DNA of 64,000 nucleotides from Ehretia macrophylla (lineage: Eukaryota; Streptophyta; Magnoliopsida; Boraginales; Ehretiaceae). The stretch covers positions 13,387,501 to 13,451,500 of the forward strand of contig CM075765.1 of the NCBI GenBank assembly GCA_037974665.1, given 5' to 3'. Below the pieces are notes generated by a model that was not told where the DNA came from, searched no databases, and was given only the letters and a program-made list of their open reading frames with translations. The position numbers were made by a program, and so were the translations under genes. Shown here piece by piece: positions 35,742 to 48,200 of the stretch; the first letter of the stretch is position 1; every line of letters begins with the position of its first letter.

Positions 35742-37273
35742 TCCACCACCTAAGGTCTTCCTCCTTAGGATTTCCTAAACTCCACTATATCAATGCTTCT
35801 TCAAATGTTGGTGAAGCATAAACCAACTTACAAGTCCACTCTTGAATCCACAAGAGCAAATACAACAATTTCTTAAATCCACAAGAGATCAACCAAGCTT
35901 CTTCAAATGTAGGTGAAGCTCCAACCTACTATCCCTCTTCCTCTAAGTCCACCGAGGATTTTCCCACACTCTTCTCTTTACAAGGATTCTCTCAATCCTA
36001 ATCTAGAGCTCAAGAGTGTATACAATATAGAGATTTGAGTATTTGAATGATAGTACAATGAAGAACAATCAAAACTCCTCAATAGATTTGCAAGTTATAG
36101 CTCAAGCTTGGTGTATATTAATTGAAAATTTTGAAAATTGAAGCTTGTAATCAATATATGATATTTAGGAGTTGTTGGAAGAGTTTTTTTGATGAAATGG
36201 ATTGGTTTGGTATTTTAAAAAAATGTTGTAACGGCTCTTTACCGGCTATTTTTCAAAACAGCGTTTTGGCCCAACCGGTCAACCCCTGCTCCACCGGTCG
36301 ACTGGTGGAGAGACCTTCGTTCGGTGGAGAGGTCTCGGGCGGACGACCCCTTGAGCATTGGTCGACCGGTTGCCATAGCATCGTCAGGTTTGAATAGTGC
36401 CAAACAGTGCCATTTTTCAGCTTTACGAAATTGAGCCCGAAATTCAATTTTCGAAGGGGAAATATTTAGGCACTTAAAAGACACTTCTTCTAAAGTGTTT
36501 CCAACCTTTTTGACACTTCAAAACATTTTCCAAACTCTTGTAGAAAGATTAAAACTGATTTTTATAATCAAGAGTTTAAAACACATTTTCAACCGAAAAT
36601 TCAATCTTTTGAAGATAAATCTTTTGGACCTTTTAAGAGCACTTATTCAAAAGATGTTCCAACCCATTTAATCTTTTGAAAATATTTTCAAAACTCTTGA
36701 GTAAATATATAAAAATATTTTTGAAAGATTACCAAGAGCTTAAACTATAAAAATGCATACCTAAGGCAAACGACATTTTTAAGCCGCTGCCCCTTCTGTC
36801 GCCATGTCTCCATCCTTATAACACCACTTTATCTTCATGACTTCAAGTCTTGATTCTTGAAATATGATCTTCACTTCTTTAGCTCTTCAAGACTTCATTT
36901 CTTCATACTTGTGGTGATCTTGCTTGGGTATACAATAATAGCCAACATAATTTGCATCTTCTTCAATCTTGCATCAATTCTTTAATCACAACCATTTATC
37001 TCTTTATGCAAGATTATCTTCCTCTTTTAACACCAAGCATCCACAGTATATTTTGGCTTCCGATATCATAAGGAAAATATAATTCACACAAGCCAAAACA
37101 TTAAAGAACAATTGGGGATATAATGAGATATACATTTAATGCACATAAGCCAACAAGTGTGTATTTTAAACATGTAAACACATTAGGAAAAACACACTTA
37201 CAAATCCAATTTTCCTTGATTTGTTATAATCAAAATCATATCTTTTGGCATAAAGCCAACAACTATCAATATT

Positions 37274-37560
37274 TGCATCTTTTTTGCAAATACTATTTGA
37301 GCTTAAATATGTTTTCTCATTTTCAGGTAGAAAGACATTAAATAATCATTTATCATCCCAACCTGTTCTAAAGTTGGAGCAAGAATGACTCTTTCTCTGA
37401 AAAAATGATAATCGGACATATTACTCAATAAAGCAGGGTATGCAAAATTGACAAGTTCAGCAAACCGATCCTCTGAGTCTTTGATAAGCATTTCATCAGA
37501 GATTTTTACAAACATGGCACGCAGGCATCGCTAAAGTTACAATTAATAACATGAACAACA
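37274..37560 (-). pseudogene. Helitron helicase, upstream fragment
   Basis: Minus-strand translation gives KISDEMLIKDSEDRFAELVN, NFAYPALLSNMSDYHFF, ERVILAPTLEQVGMINDYLM and, after a one-base shift, EKTYLSSNSICKKDANID. This segment directly precedes the fragment at 21549-21165 in Helitron PIF1-like helicases. The left edge (37274) is the target duplication of the SIRE-like LTR. Sequence beyond about 37560 is not recognisable as Helitron. Confidence 0.85.
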
Positions 37561-39400
37561 TTTTTTGAATATAAAAGGAACAATAATTCCATTATTGAAT
37601 GTTTAAAATTATCCATTATCAATATTTATAGTTGTATATTTATCATTTCCCATGGAGCCACTCGTTACGGAATTCCTCTTTATGCACCTTTTACTAACGT
37701 GATATTGTAGGATTTGAATCCTCTCATATTAAATAATATTATGAGTGTAGGTGTATGGAATCTAGCCTAGGGTGGTCATTTTTTTTAGTTTATAATGCAT
37801 ATAAATGAACCAAATATGTAGCAATTGAAACCATACACGAAATCTATAGAATACAACCAATAAAACACATTGAAAGCGAATAGGCATGCTAGAAAGATCA
37901 ATACTCGATTTACCTTCAAGCTTTGGCTTAGAATCTCAACACTAAGTGTTGAATGGACTGTATAATAGCTGGAAAAAGTTCCAAGGCATGAGAGAACCCC
38001 TGAGAAAAATCGCTTTTGAAGTCTTCTCCCCTATTCCATGATCCTTGCAGCTTAGTGTATGAATTTGGTGGAAAATTCTCTCTTTCTTTTCTTTTCCCCT
38101 TTGGCCGTGTGGTGTGTGTGCTGTCTAGGAAATATTCTCAATCACAAAGTGTAAATGCTAGGCTAGTTATAGAGGTTTAGTCGTGTGTAGTGATAGAGAG
38201 ATAGATAGACGAGATCAAGAAGCTTAGATACATTAGGATTCTATTTTGATTTTTCTTGAATTAATGGAAGATAATGTGCATTATCTTTGGCTAATTCAAA
38301 ACCAAAATTCAGAATCTATCTTATCCTTATAGCTCCACACGCCTAACTAGGCTATCCACACATATAAGCATGTCTACCATACTCCATTAAGACATAATTA
38401 GCTAGGACAAACATTCTTATCCAAAGAACATCCTTTGTCCTAATGTCTTAACTTCTAAATGTTATTATAGTATTACCAGATAGCCAACTACATTAAATAC
38501 GCTGCAATTTTGTGGCATTGGTGGGGTACTAGTGCAAATCCTTGGATCCATGTGGAGGCAATTGTCATTTTCATATACATTTGGGGTTAAATGTGAGATT
38601 ATGAAAAAGTCCTAAACAGGAAGCGATCAAAAGTGGAAAGTGGCCATTTTTAGAAGTTGTTAATTTTATCATATATGCCTATATTCTATTTTCATGAATA
38701 TATTATATGATTATGTGAACATATAGTAACATGGCCAACTACTAGGATTTAAAAAGGGCTAAATCCAAATAATTAGACTTAGGAAAGACTAATTAAAATT
38801 ATAATCTAGAACTAGTTCAATTAGAACTAGAGATTATGAAATAACTTAGGATTAAAATGCCTAGTATGAACCTAAGTGATGTAGTTAACCTAGATTATCC
38901 TAAGCGGCCTTACCTAAACCCGAATAAGTGTATAACTGTTGTAATTTAAAGTTGTTTTAATGAGCAAGGGTTCTTGGACCAAGCTTGTTTGGATTAAAAC
39001 TAATGATTAATTGCAAAAACATAGTTATAATTTAAAAAAAAAACCTTTCTTAAATCAAAATATCAAGTAGGAGAAGGATTTTGGAAAGAATCCTAAGACT
39101 TTCCGTTTTGGTCTATGTTAATAGTGGAAGCTATCTATGCTCACCCTCATGTGGGCATTCCTTTTGAAGGATAGTGATGTATTTGTAATTGCACCACTCA
39201 AACCAAATTATTTCAACTACATTTGCATCTTACGTTGAGGTATGAATGCTACATTTAATACATTTTTTATGGAATGTAGGTTGATCAAGGAAATGAAGTA
39301 AAGCACAATTCAAATTGTAAGTCAAAGAAATGAGGAACAGTGAAGATTCAAAGACCGATGGCAAAATGAGCTTGTAGAAAAATAATTTGGCCCAACTGAG
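37561..39400. other. Unclassified repeat-rich DNA
   Basis: No gene recognised. GGATTTGAATCCTCTCATAT at about 37711 has an inverted, slightly diverged partner at about 43072-43101. The stretch 38000-38480 (TAAGACATAATTAGCTAG and TCCTTTGTCCTAATGTCTTA, partly inverse) has the look of an LTR or its flank but has no paired copy in the window. Confidence 0.35.
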
Positions 39401-39419
39401 CGTAAAAATAAACTTAGGA

Positions 39420-40796
39420 TGGCGATATTAGCATGGAATGCCCCTTTTAAATTTTTGGCCAAAAGTCAAAATCGGGTCGGCACCGTCAATAGCGAGAGAG
39501 GCGGGGCCCCCAATGTGTGCCAAACACACACAAGAGGCCCCTGCCGCCGATGTCGTGGCCCCTGATTGGGCCATGGTATGTGCCAAGCACGCGTGGGCAG
39601 CTTGGGCACCGCCCATGCTGCAGCCTTCTATTAGGCTGCAGCGTGTGCCCGGCACACGGTAGGCGGCTACCACCCATGGCCACCTATGTTGTGGCCTACT
39701 ATTGGACCGCGGAATGTCATGTGGCCCATATGGGCCCCTACCTTGGCCCAATCAAAAAAGATGGGGGGGTCTATAAATACCCTCCCGAGTCCAAGACAAT
39801 CATCAATTCATTTTTTGATTTTTTTTTGCGGCTTTTATTTTTATAGTTGCAATTGTAATAGGTTAGTTAGGCTTTTGTAATTTTCTATATTTTGTCAAAA
39901 CACGGGGAAAACTCTGCCTGGGTAGCTACATTTCGAGGAAAAGCCCGGTAGTTGTGTTCGTGGAGCCTCTGCTCAAACCGCTACGTCAAAAATACGAGTT
40001 TATCTAATCGGGGAACCTTTCTTTACTCTTTTTTATTTGTGTAGCTCATATTCATTTTTAATTTTTGAGTAGAACTATTGTTTAGGGGAGTATATTGTAA
40101 TGACGGTCTTTTAATTTCCGGTCTCATATTTGAATGATTTGATTTTGATGCAATATATGGCTTATGTTATTCAGTTCATTATTATCTTTCATATTCATTA
40201 TACTTATAGTTAATGTTATGATTGCTTTACATACGTGTCATATGTCTGAGCTTTAATAATGAATCTATCGGTTGTACCATAGTTTGCATCAATTTATACG
40301 TTGTACCATAATTTCTATTTGGGGATTTGTTAATTGCTATGTTTAGTTAATTAGCCTGGTCACTTTAGATTACAAGGACAGATCTATACTACGGCTAGAT
40401 AAAGGACACGAGGATACAACGATACCTATAACTAAAATAGTTATCAGGAATTAATTAGATTTAGAAAATTAACTAGGTTAGGCTTGTAGCTTAATCCAAG
40501 CATCAAATCAAAGAATCCTGACTCTGAGCCTAGGTTAATTGCCTCATTACTTATCCGATCCCTAGACTATTTGCCCTGAATTTGAGAAATCTGAACTTTA
40601 GTTTAATTTCCACAACACTACAATTCACTCATAATTGTTTCACACTTTCACACACTACTTCACGGGCTAACTTAGGAGCCTCCTCATGGATTCAACCTCG
40701 CACTCAAGCACACTACACTACACTGATCCATGCACTTGCAAGTTTAAAACTTGGTTAATTTTGCACGCATTTTATATACCGACCAAGTAGCGATCA
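39420..40796 (+). repeat. Second Athila/Tat-like LTR (right part)
   Basis: Ends GCGATCA at 40796, followed after a few bases by a worn primer site, TTTGACGTCGTTTCCGGGAA (about 40801), comparable to the Athila site at 23413. TATAAATA at 39772-39779 with a ~350-bp GC-rich upstream block (39470-39760) fits an LTR promoter. The left boundary is not resolved and may lie before 39420. Open frames in the GC-rich block on both strands are compositional. Confidence 0.6.
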
Positions 40797-40999
40797 AGTT
40801 TTTGACGTCGTTTCCGGGAAGAAACGGTATAGTTTTTGATAAAGTGTTTTTGAATTTGTTTAAGTGTTTTCTTTATTGTCTTTATTTTGAAATTTTGAAA
40901 AAACAAAAAAAATTACTTTTTGTTTTGTTTATTGAATAGTTCTATGATAATTGCATGAAAAATTTATGTAAAAGTACATTCTTGTAAAGTTTCATTTCA

Positions 41000-41805
41000 C
41001 ATTTAAAACTTCACCAATTTTGTATGTGTGGGCACCATCCTCTGAATTCAGAACTAGCCCCATTTGATCCCGAACTACAGAGAATTCCTCATAGGAGATT
41101 ACAATTCCCAATGGTGAACCAAGATGAAAATCTCCAAAACCTTCCAAATCTTCCTGTGACTCAACCTATAAAACCACCATGAACCTAAGGCCTGCACCGA
41201 TGACTCTTCATCAATACTTTTCTCCGGGTGATTACAATCACGAGTTCACCATAGCCTCACCAGCTCTTGACAATGTCAACTTTGAACTCAAAACATGAAC
41301 TATATTGATGCTTCCTTCTTTCTATGGGGATGAGCAACAAAAATCCCCACGCTTATATCGTTGATTTTCTTGAAGTGTGATCCGCACTTCATATTCCTAA
41401 TACGATTTGAGTAAACATTTAGTTGCGACTCTTCCTATTCTCGCTGAAAGATAAGGCCAAACAATGGCTATATCATCTAGATGTTAGAACAATCACCTCT
41501 TGGGAAGAACTTATTAGGAGATTCTTGCATCAATTCTTCCCAATGGCCAAAACCACCACCCTGCGAACGGATATCATGACGTTCGCTCAGTCTGATTTGG
41601 AACCATTTTACAAAGTGTGGGAAAGGTTCAATGACATGCGTAATCAGTGCCCCCATCATGGATTTGAACATCCCGAACTTTTGCATTACTTATTTAAAGG
41701 TCTTACCCTACAACAGAAGATGATGGTCAATAAGATGAGCAATGAAGGCTTCTACAATCTCACAGCAGATGACGCCTGGGGTAGAATTAAATACCAAAGC
41801 TAAAA
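41000..41805 (+). pseudogene. Gag fragment of second Athila-like element
   Basis: Frame 41423-41803 reads LFLFSLKDKAKQWLYHL, TSWEELIRRFLHQFFPMAK, LRTDIMTFAQ, YKVWERFNDMRNQCPHHGF and YLFKGLTLQQKMMVNKM, the Retrotrans_gag core of Athila-like elements. Upstream pieces (LHQYFSPGDYNHEFTIASPA near 41190-41260) are broken by stops. Nothing of pol follows, so the element is truncated after gag. Confidence 0.8.
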
Positions 41806-43540
41806 ATAGAAAGTACACTAAAGAGGAAAATGGCTAGAAGATTAACCAAAATATATAATTGTCTTGGCCTCCAAAATGATCAAAATTCCTATCTAACAAA
41901 ATGCTATTAGATCAAATGACAAAGACATTATTGAGAAAGAGATGGCTTTTCCCGGATGAAATGAAAATTGGATTCACCTTTGCTAATCACTAGGTGCACT
42001 TTGACCATTTTAACCTTAACTCATTCTACTAAAGAGTTAAGATTACACTTCATGACAATTACTACACATCCATAGGAAGTTCTCTGTCTTTGACCTACTA
42101 AGTAAAATGACTGAAATTCCTCTCTATGTATTACCCATAATCAATAGTAGGTCCTGCATTCGTACTATCAACCTTTCTTGAATACATCTATACATTGGAC
42201 CTTTATTTTTCATATAATCATCATCCAGATACTACTCTCTCGTTGCTGAGAGTGACCCACAAATCCAATATCTAACATAGCCAAGCTGGCTATATTACTA
42301 AATGTTTAGATTTGGATGATTATATAGATAACTCCAAGAGGTTAGCACTCTATCGATAAGACATCATAGAATCAATTACACATATGCATGTCCCTAATGA
42401 ATTAAGTCTATGTATCCAAAACATCGAGCTATTGACCCAAATAAGATCTCACCCATAGTGAATCAAAATACATGTACTAGAATTCACTGGGTCATCCACA
42501 TATGCTCATGATGCAGGGCATTGTTCACTTAGTAGCTTAAGATACTTTTGACCTCATAAAATGATAGTACTTTATTAGAGATTGCATCTTCTGTGGTCCA
42601 GTCCAATGCATTCATATGCACTAATAAGATAAATGCGAAAAGTCCTTCAATAACCAAGGTAGATCACTCTACAATTAGGAGATTCTCTCATTATAACCTT
42701 ATCATAGTGAAGTGTCCAACTTCACTATTCAGTTATGAACTTAAAGTTTTTATCCAAGCCTCATAGCATAGACCTTTTGTGCGGATCACCACGCACCTAT
42801 GCCATTCACTTGTATCATGGAACTTTATTGCATACATTAATTAATCAAATAATATGAGAGATAAACATGCTCATAATAAATGCTCTGATTTATTAACTGA
42901 ATAATATCCCTTATATTGAGATGTCTTAGTGGTAGTAGTCTTTAGGGCATACGATTTCTAACAATAAGATAGATCCAATAGTGGTAAATTGTTCATACTA
43001 TCTCACCATAATTGCATATAACCGCATGAATAATTCACCATTGTTTATCCTCTCTTGTAATAATATTTAATATGAGAGGATCTAAATCCGATATTCTAAA
43101 CTTAATTGATCAAATTCATCCATATTGCTGCAGTGAAACCTATTACAAGAATAACAATAATAAGAATACTAAATCAAAATTATGAAAGAAAAGTAAAAGT
43201 TTTACTAAATGAACTAACTTAAATGCAGTGATAATTTTACAATGAAATTTATGAATATTTGAAAATCAAATATTGTTTGAAAAGATATTGAAAACCGAAG
43301 TTAGTGCTTTATAATGAAAATTTTGTCAACTTTTTAACATGGATTGTATACCCCTAACACATGAATAATTAGTCCCTTACCCCTCCAAAATCTTACTCAA
43401 ATTGGTCATGTGTTAGGCACATGCAATCCGCGTTAAAAAAATTAACGAAATTTGTTAAAACGACTAACAGTGTCACAAATTTAAAGATAAGGGACTAATT
43501 TGTCACATTTGGTAGATTAGGGACAAAAATATCACAAAAT
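41806..43540. other. LTR-like end and AT-rich repeats
   Basis: On the minus strand a TGTTAGAAATCGTATGCCC-type LTR start is seen at 42961 (plus-strand end GATTTCTAACA), suggesting a minus-oriented Copia-like LTR running left from there. No partner LTR, PBS or coding sequence was found. 43360-43560 holds GTCCCTTA/AAGGGACTAA-type inverse blocks like a worn MITE. Confidence 0.35.
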
Positions 43541-43549
43541 CCAAAGATA

Positions 43550-44290
43550 AATGTGAAGATAACTGAGTTTTCATCTTAAAACTAATTGGTGCTAAGTGGA
43601 GTAGCCCAGGATCTTACTAAGTGGTCTAAGAGTTTATGATTTTTCTATGTGGGACAAGTGTATATTCTAACACTCCCTCTCACGTGTGACCTAATTTGAG
43701 AGGGGTCACACGTGGAATATTGAACACGCGTGAACTTTATTTTTTTAGATGGTCACATTTTGAAGATTAAATACATGTGGATCAACCTTATTTTTTATAT
43801 GGTCACACTTGAAAGATTAAATACATGTAGACCGAATTTTTTGAGATAATTTGAGAGGGGTCACACGTGGAATATTGAACACGCGTGAACCTTATTTTTT
43901 TAGATGGTCACATTTTGAAGATTGAATACATGTGGACCAACCTTATTTTTTAGATGGTCACACTTGGAAGATTGAATACATGTGGACCGAATTTTTTGAG
44001 ATGGGTCACACATGGAAGATTGAACACACATGTAGTAGATAACATATGTGAAAGATTGAAAGTACGTGATTATGCACACGCAAAAAATTGAAGACAAGTG
44101 GACCTGATTTGAGATAGATCGTACGCGAAAAATAAATGAGACTAGACCATGGGCCTAGCCTAATACCATGTGAAGAATCATGAGTTTCCATCTTAAAACC
44201 AATTGGTGCCAAGTGGAGTAGCCCAGGATCTTATTAAGTGGTCTAAGAGTTTATGATTTTTTTATGTGGGACAAGTATATATTCTAATAA
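43550..44290. repeat. Nested direct/tandem repeat block
   Basis: Two ~155-bp tandem units begin at 43692 and 43847, sharing AATTTGAGAGGGGTCACACG, with a third partial start near 43994. Each contains a ~50-bp sub-repeat with GATTGAATACATGTGGACC-type text. The array is enclosed by a direct ~110-bp repeat (about 43567-43680 and 44177-44290) with TGGAGTAGCCCAGGATCTTA. Diverged relatives of the outer repeat occur at about 48470-48760 and 55265-55420. Confidence 0.75.
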
Positions 44291-44672
44291 TAAAAAACCA
44301 TTTCGATAATTTACCCTTAATGTTTTGTTAAACATTTAACGATAGAGACTAATTTGATCACATTTGAGAAACATTGAGATCTTATTTGAAAGTTTTGATT
44401 AAATTGAAAAAAACATATCAACGTTAAGAACTAATCGCGGAATTAACCTTCAAACAAAATTAAGAAGATTTAAGTTTATACAATGTAAATAGTATATCTA
44501 TGTTTCTATGTGTAATATAAACATTTTTGTTTATCATCTTCCACTAACTCCAACGAAAAGTAATTAATAATTTGACTATAAGTAGAAAAATCAATTACCC
44601 TCACTAAAGAAAAAAAAATTATATGAGTGGGAAATCGTGTATTATAGCCCCAGTAAAGTAAATCTCGAATCT

Positions 44673-44800
44673 TAGGGGATATATTGTTGTAATTTGTTGG
44701 GGGTATTTCTGTTACCTTGGTTTTCTCTTTTGGTAGGATCTTGTAAATGATTTTGAGGTGATCTTAATGAATATACTTGTTATATTAGCAAAAAAAAAAA
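44673..44800 (+). mobile_element. Short LINE-type 3' fragment with TSD
   Basis: 128 bp ending in a 10-11 nt poly-A, flanked by the identical 15-mer GTAAATCTCGAATCT at 44658-44672 and 44801-44815. A 5'-truncated body, A tail and long duplication are the signs of L1-machinery insertion. The body (TTGTAATTTGTTGGGGG...) is too short to assign to a family or a host transcript. Confidence 0.8.
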
Positions 44801-44815
44801 GTAAATCTCGAATCT

Positions 44816-45299
44816 ATTCTGACCATGTTATCCATGAACTAGTAATTGTTTAGAGGCATCATCATGTTTCAAAACTAGGAATATATTACGCAAAAAGTGA
44901 ATCTGAGTAATTCAAGCAATACGGATAGAAAAAAATTATACAATGGGAAACAAATGAATAGGAGTAAAATGGACCAAATCGATAAATTGAGCCGTCCTAG
45001 CAACCCAAACTAAACATAATTACACATGCAAGATAGTGAGTTTTCATTGTAGATCACTCTTGGTTTGATCCATTTTGCTTCTTCAATTGAGACCCTGTGC
45101 TTCTTTATGCTAAAAAAAAAAAAGCCATGCTTGCATGAACTATCGAGTCCTAATCCCTAGTGAGCCTAGTCATTTTTTCACTTTTTCTTCACTAACAAAA
45201 GTTCTCATCTCTTTCCCTTCTTCTTGTGTTGCTTCTTTGGTGCTCTTGGCGAGATGTGAACTAAATTCACTATTAATGCTCCAAGTTTCACCTACTTTT
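44816..45299. other. Spacer and TTL 3' UTR
   Basis: AT-rich. On the minus strand it includes the 3' untranslated region of the TTL gene, which should start at 45299. No other gene seen. Confidence 0.4.
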
Positions 45300-48200
45300 T
45301 CAACTCATGTAGGATTTGATTGTGCTCTCTAACAAATCATGGTCGTAACCTGAAATTTCTTTAGTTCTTGAACCATTCTTGTAAATGTTAAAGGCAGGCA
45401 ATGAGCTCAACCCTTCAGATTTTGCTAATTCTGGGTGGTCCTCGACCTCCACCTAAATTTAGTTTTGGAAAAATAAAAAAGCCTCCGATATTAGAATAGA
45501 TTGGCTTCAATGATAATCTTGCATATTAAAGAACAGCATCATATATATATCACCGAGAGTGATGTTTTACTCTTTTTATATGATGAGAATTCTTACTATA
45601 TAAAAAAAAATTGACATTTAATACATAGATTCTTATTATATAAAAAAGTATGAATAAATTATCGTTCAAGTGACATAAAACATTCTTCTAAAAAGAAACA
45701 ATCTCGATATTGAGACAAAGAAATATACTTGTACGTGAAAACTAATTCCAAATTAAGCGTGAAATCATCGTTTGTTCTAGATCTTTCATTAGACCTATAA
45801 GATCTTCATTTTCTACTTTTTGAGTACAAACTATGTTTATTCAAGGCAATTTTTGGTTGTTATGGTAATAGAGAAAATGATTGTCTTGAAATAGAAAAAA
45901 TATGTTCGTACCTTGAGGAAGTTGACTGATGGATACCTCCTGTGGAGTTGCTCCAAGAACTGCATAATTGGTCTATCACCTGGCTTGTCACTGAATAAGA
46001 CCACAGATATACCTGACCAAAAGCAAAATTAGCAGTGACTAAAATCAAATCCATTTCTAGAACCCTTTAAAAGTCAAATTTCAAATAGATTCACGACAAA
46101 GGGGTTTATACTATGGCCCTTTTCTTTTTGTCTTGTCAAAAGTTGTACATCTAGTTAGAGATAGAATTAAAAATTTAATATTCAGGGCTAAAATTTAATT
46201 AGGGATCTGTTGACCCAAAAAAAAAAAAGAGGTCCGTAATTTTTTTAAGAAATGATAAATAGATATTGTTTTAAAAAAGCCGGAGGCGTTGGGGGGCTCG
46301 AACTATTAGAAGGATCATGCACATAGATACATTGGGAACACAACACTATTTTTACGTGGTTCGACATAATCTACGTCTACAAAATATTATTCTTTATTAC
46401 TAATAACAATAACTATAACAATGACTCTTATAAACCTACTAGAGGTGTATATACTATAAGTCTAATCTAATCTAATATAGTACACCCACCTTGTGATGTG
46501 TGACAACTAAACTCAATCTAGATAACCATATTTATAATAGACTAATTCTAGTCCTATTATGATTAGGATTTATATATTCCATAGTATTTCAACTTTTACC
46601 AAACTTCTAGTTGTTTTTTATATTTGACTCTACTTGGGATTCGAGCCATATTTAACAAATTCCTCTCTTAGCGAGAAATACCAATCTTCAAATTCTTAAT
46701 TAACATCTTCTGAATTCATGTACCCAACAATGCACATGTGAAATTTGCGAATCTGACTTCAAATTCAAATTATGGACATCCAAAAACCTTGAGAACATCT
46801 TTGGTCAACTAGGTCAATACTTGGTCAAAGTCTAGTCAGATCATAGCAAATCACAGGTCTTCTCTCAACACTAATATCATGATAGATATTCAATTTTTTT
46901 TTTGTTTTTTTTTCCTCTTTTTTGTGCTTTTGTTTTCTTTTATTTTTTTGTCATGTTTATATATTTTTTGGATTGTGTTTTCTTTCTCAACTTGCAACAA
47001 GAAGTTTTTTCTTTGCCAAGCATCTCTTGTGACTCCTCAATGGTGGTGTTCATTGGTTTTCTTTTAGACAACTGCAGCTATCTGTAATCTTTAGCAATCT
47101 TGGGGACGGCATCTCCTTCATGGCGCAACAGTGATGACACGCAGCCATCCCTTGATGGCCATCTTATCTTCTGAACTTGGAGTTGCTATAGGAACTCCAT
47201 TTCTCCGGCGCAATATCAATCTATTAAATGCGTCACGGCAGCAATCTTCAACAACGAGCACTATACCATATCTCGACGCAAGCTTTTTGATTGCTTCAAC
47301 ATCCTCTTCTTAGCAGTCTTTTGCTCTGGCAGCGGAATGCACCTTCTCTTGGCGACGATAATGACCAACATATTTATATGCAATCCTAGGCTCTTATACC
47401 ACTTTGTTAGAAGGATCGTACACATAGATACATTGAGAATACAATATTATTTTAACGTGGTTCGGCATAGCCTACATCCACAGAATATTATTTTTTTTTA
47501 CTAATAACAATAACTATAACAATGACAGAGGTGTATATACTCTATATCTAATCTAATCTAATATGGTACACCCACCTTGTGGTGTGTGACGACTAAACTC
47601 AATCTAGGTAGCCTTATTTATAATAGACTAATGCTAGTCCTATTATGATTAGGATTCTTATATTCCGTAGTATTTCAACTTTTATCAAACCTCTAGTTGT
47701 CTTTAATATCTAACTCTAATTGAGATTCGAGTCATATCTAACATGAATTCCCCCTTTCCCTCCTTATCTATCCCCCTTAATCTAGTGAACAAGTGCAATA
47801 GGGAAAATAAGAATAAGAACCAATCGCCCAAATGGACTTGGATCCTCTTATAATTTTATAACGTTATAAAGGAGATCTAATAGTAATAAACTGTAAATCT
47901 ATCTCTTAACGTTATATGTTATTAGCTAGGGACTCCAAATCTATCCGAATGCAGGGGGTAGGTGAGGAAGGGAAACCCTACCATATAAGTTAGTAATATT
48001 ACTCAATGACTAGGGCAAGGGTTTTTTTTTTCTTTTTTCAAATAAATAGGACATGCGATTGTTTGATGATGGTACATAAATTAAATCTTACCAGGTGATG
48101 TTACATAATCTCTGAAACTTTCGTTGCTTGATACTACAACAATGTCGCAAGCATTACCATGAGAACTATTATAGTTGATGACTTTCATGTCTTGGCTTCC

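Larger units (their letters stand above)
21555..37268 (-). mobile_element. SIRE-like solo LTR, split by an Athila element
   Basis: Inserted in the Helitron helicase with a candidate duplication ATATT on plus (21550-21554 and 37269-37273). On the minus strand it starts TGATAGTTGTTGGC at 37268 and ends CTCCCCCTCTT at 21555. About 1.78 kb remain when the Athila insertion (21818-35741 plus one TSD copy) is removed. It is collinear with the fragment at 475-1750. No internal region or second LTR is present. The 3' end is not CA, so the exact boundary may be off by a few bases, but the helicase reads up to each side. Confidence 0.65.

Noticed and set aside
39428..39880. Several overlapping open frames in a GC-rich block
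   Set aside because: Present in multiple frames on both strands, no conserved motif; the block is the GC-rich part of an LTR upstream of its TATA box.
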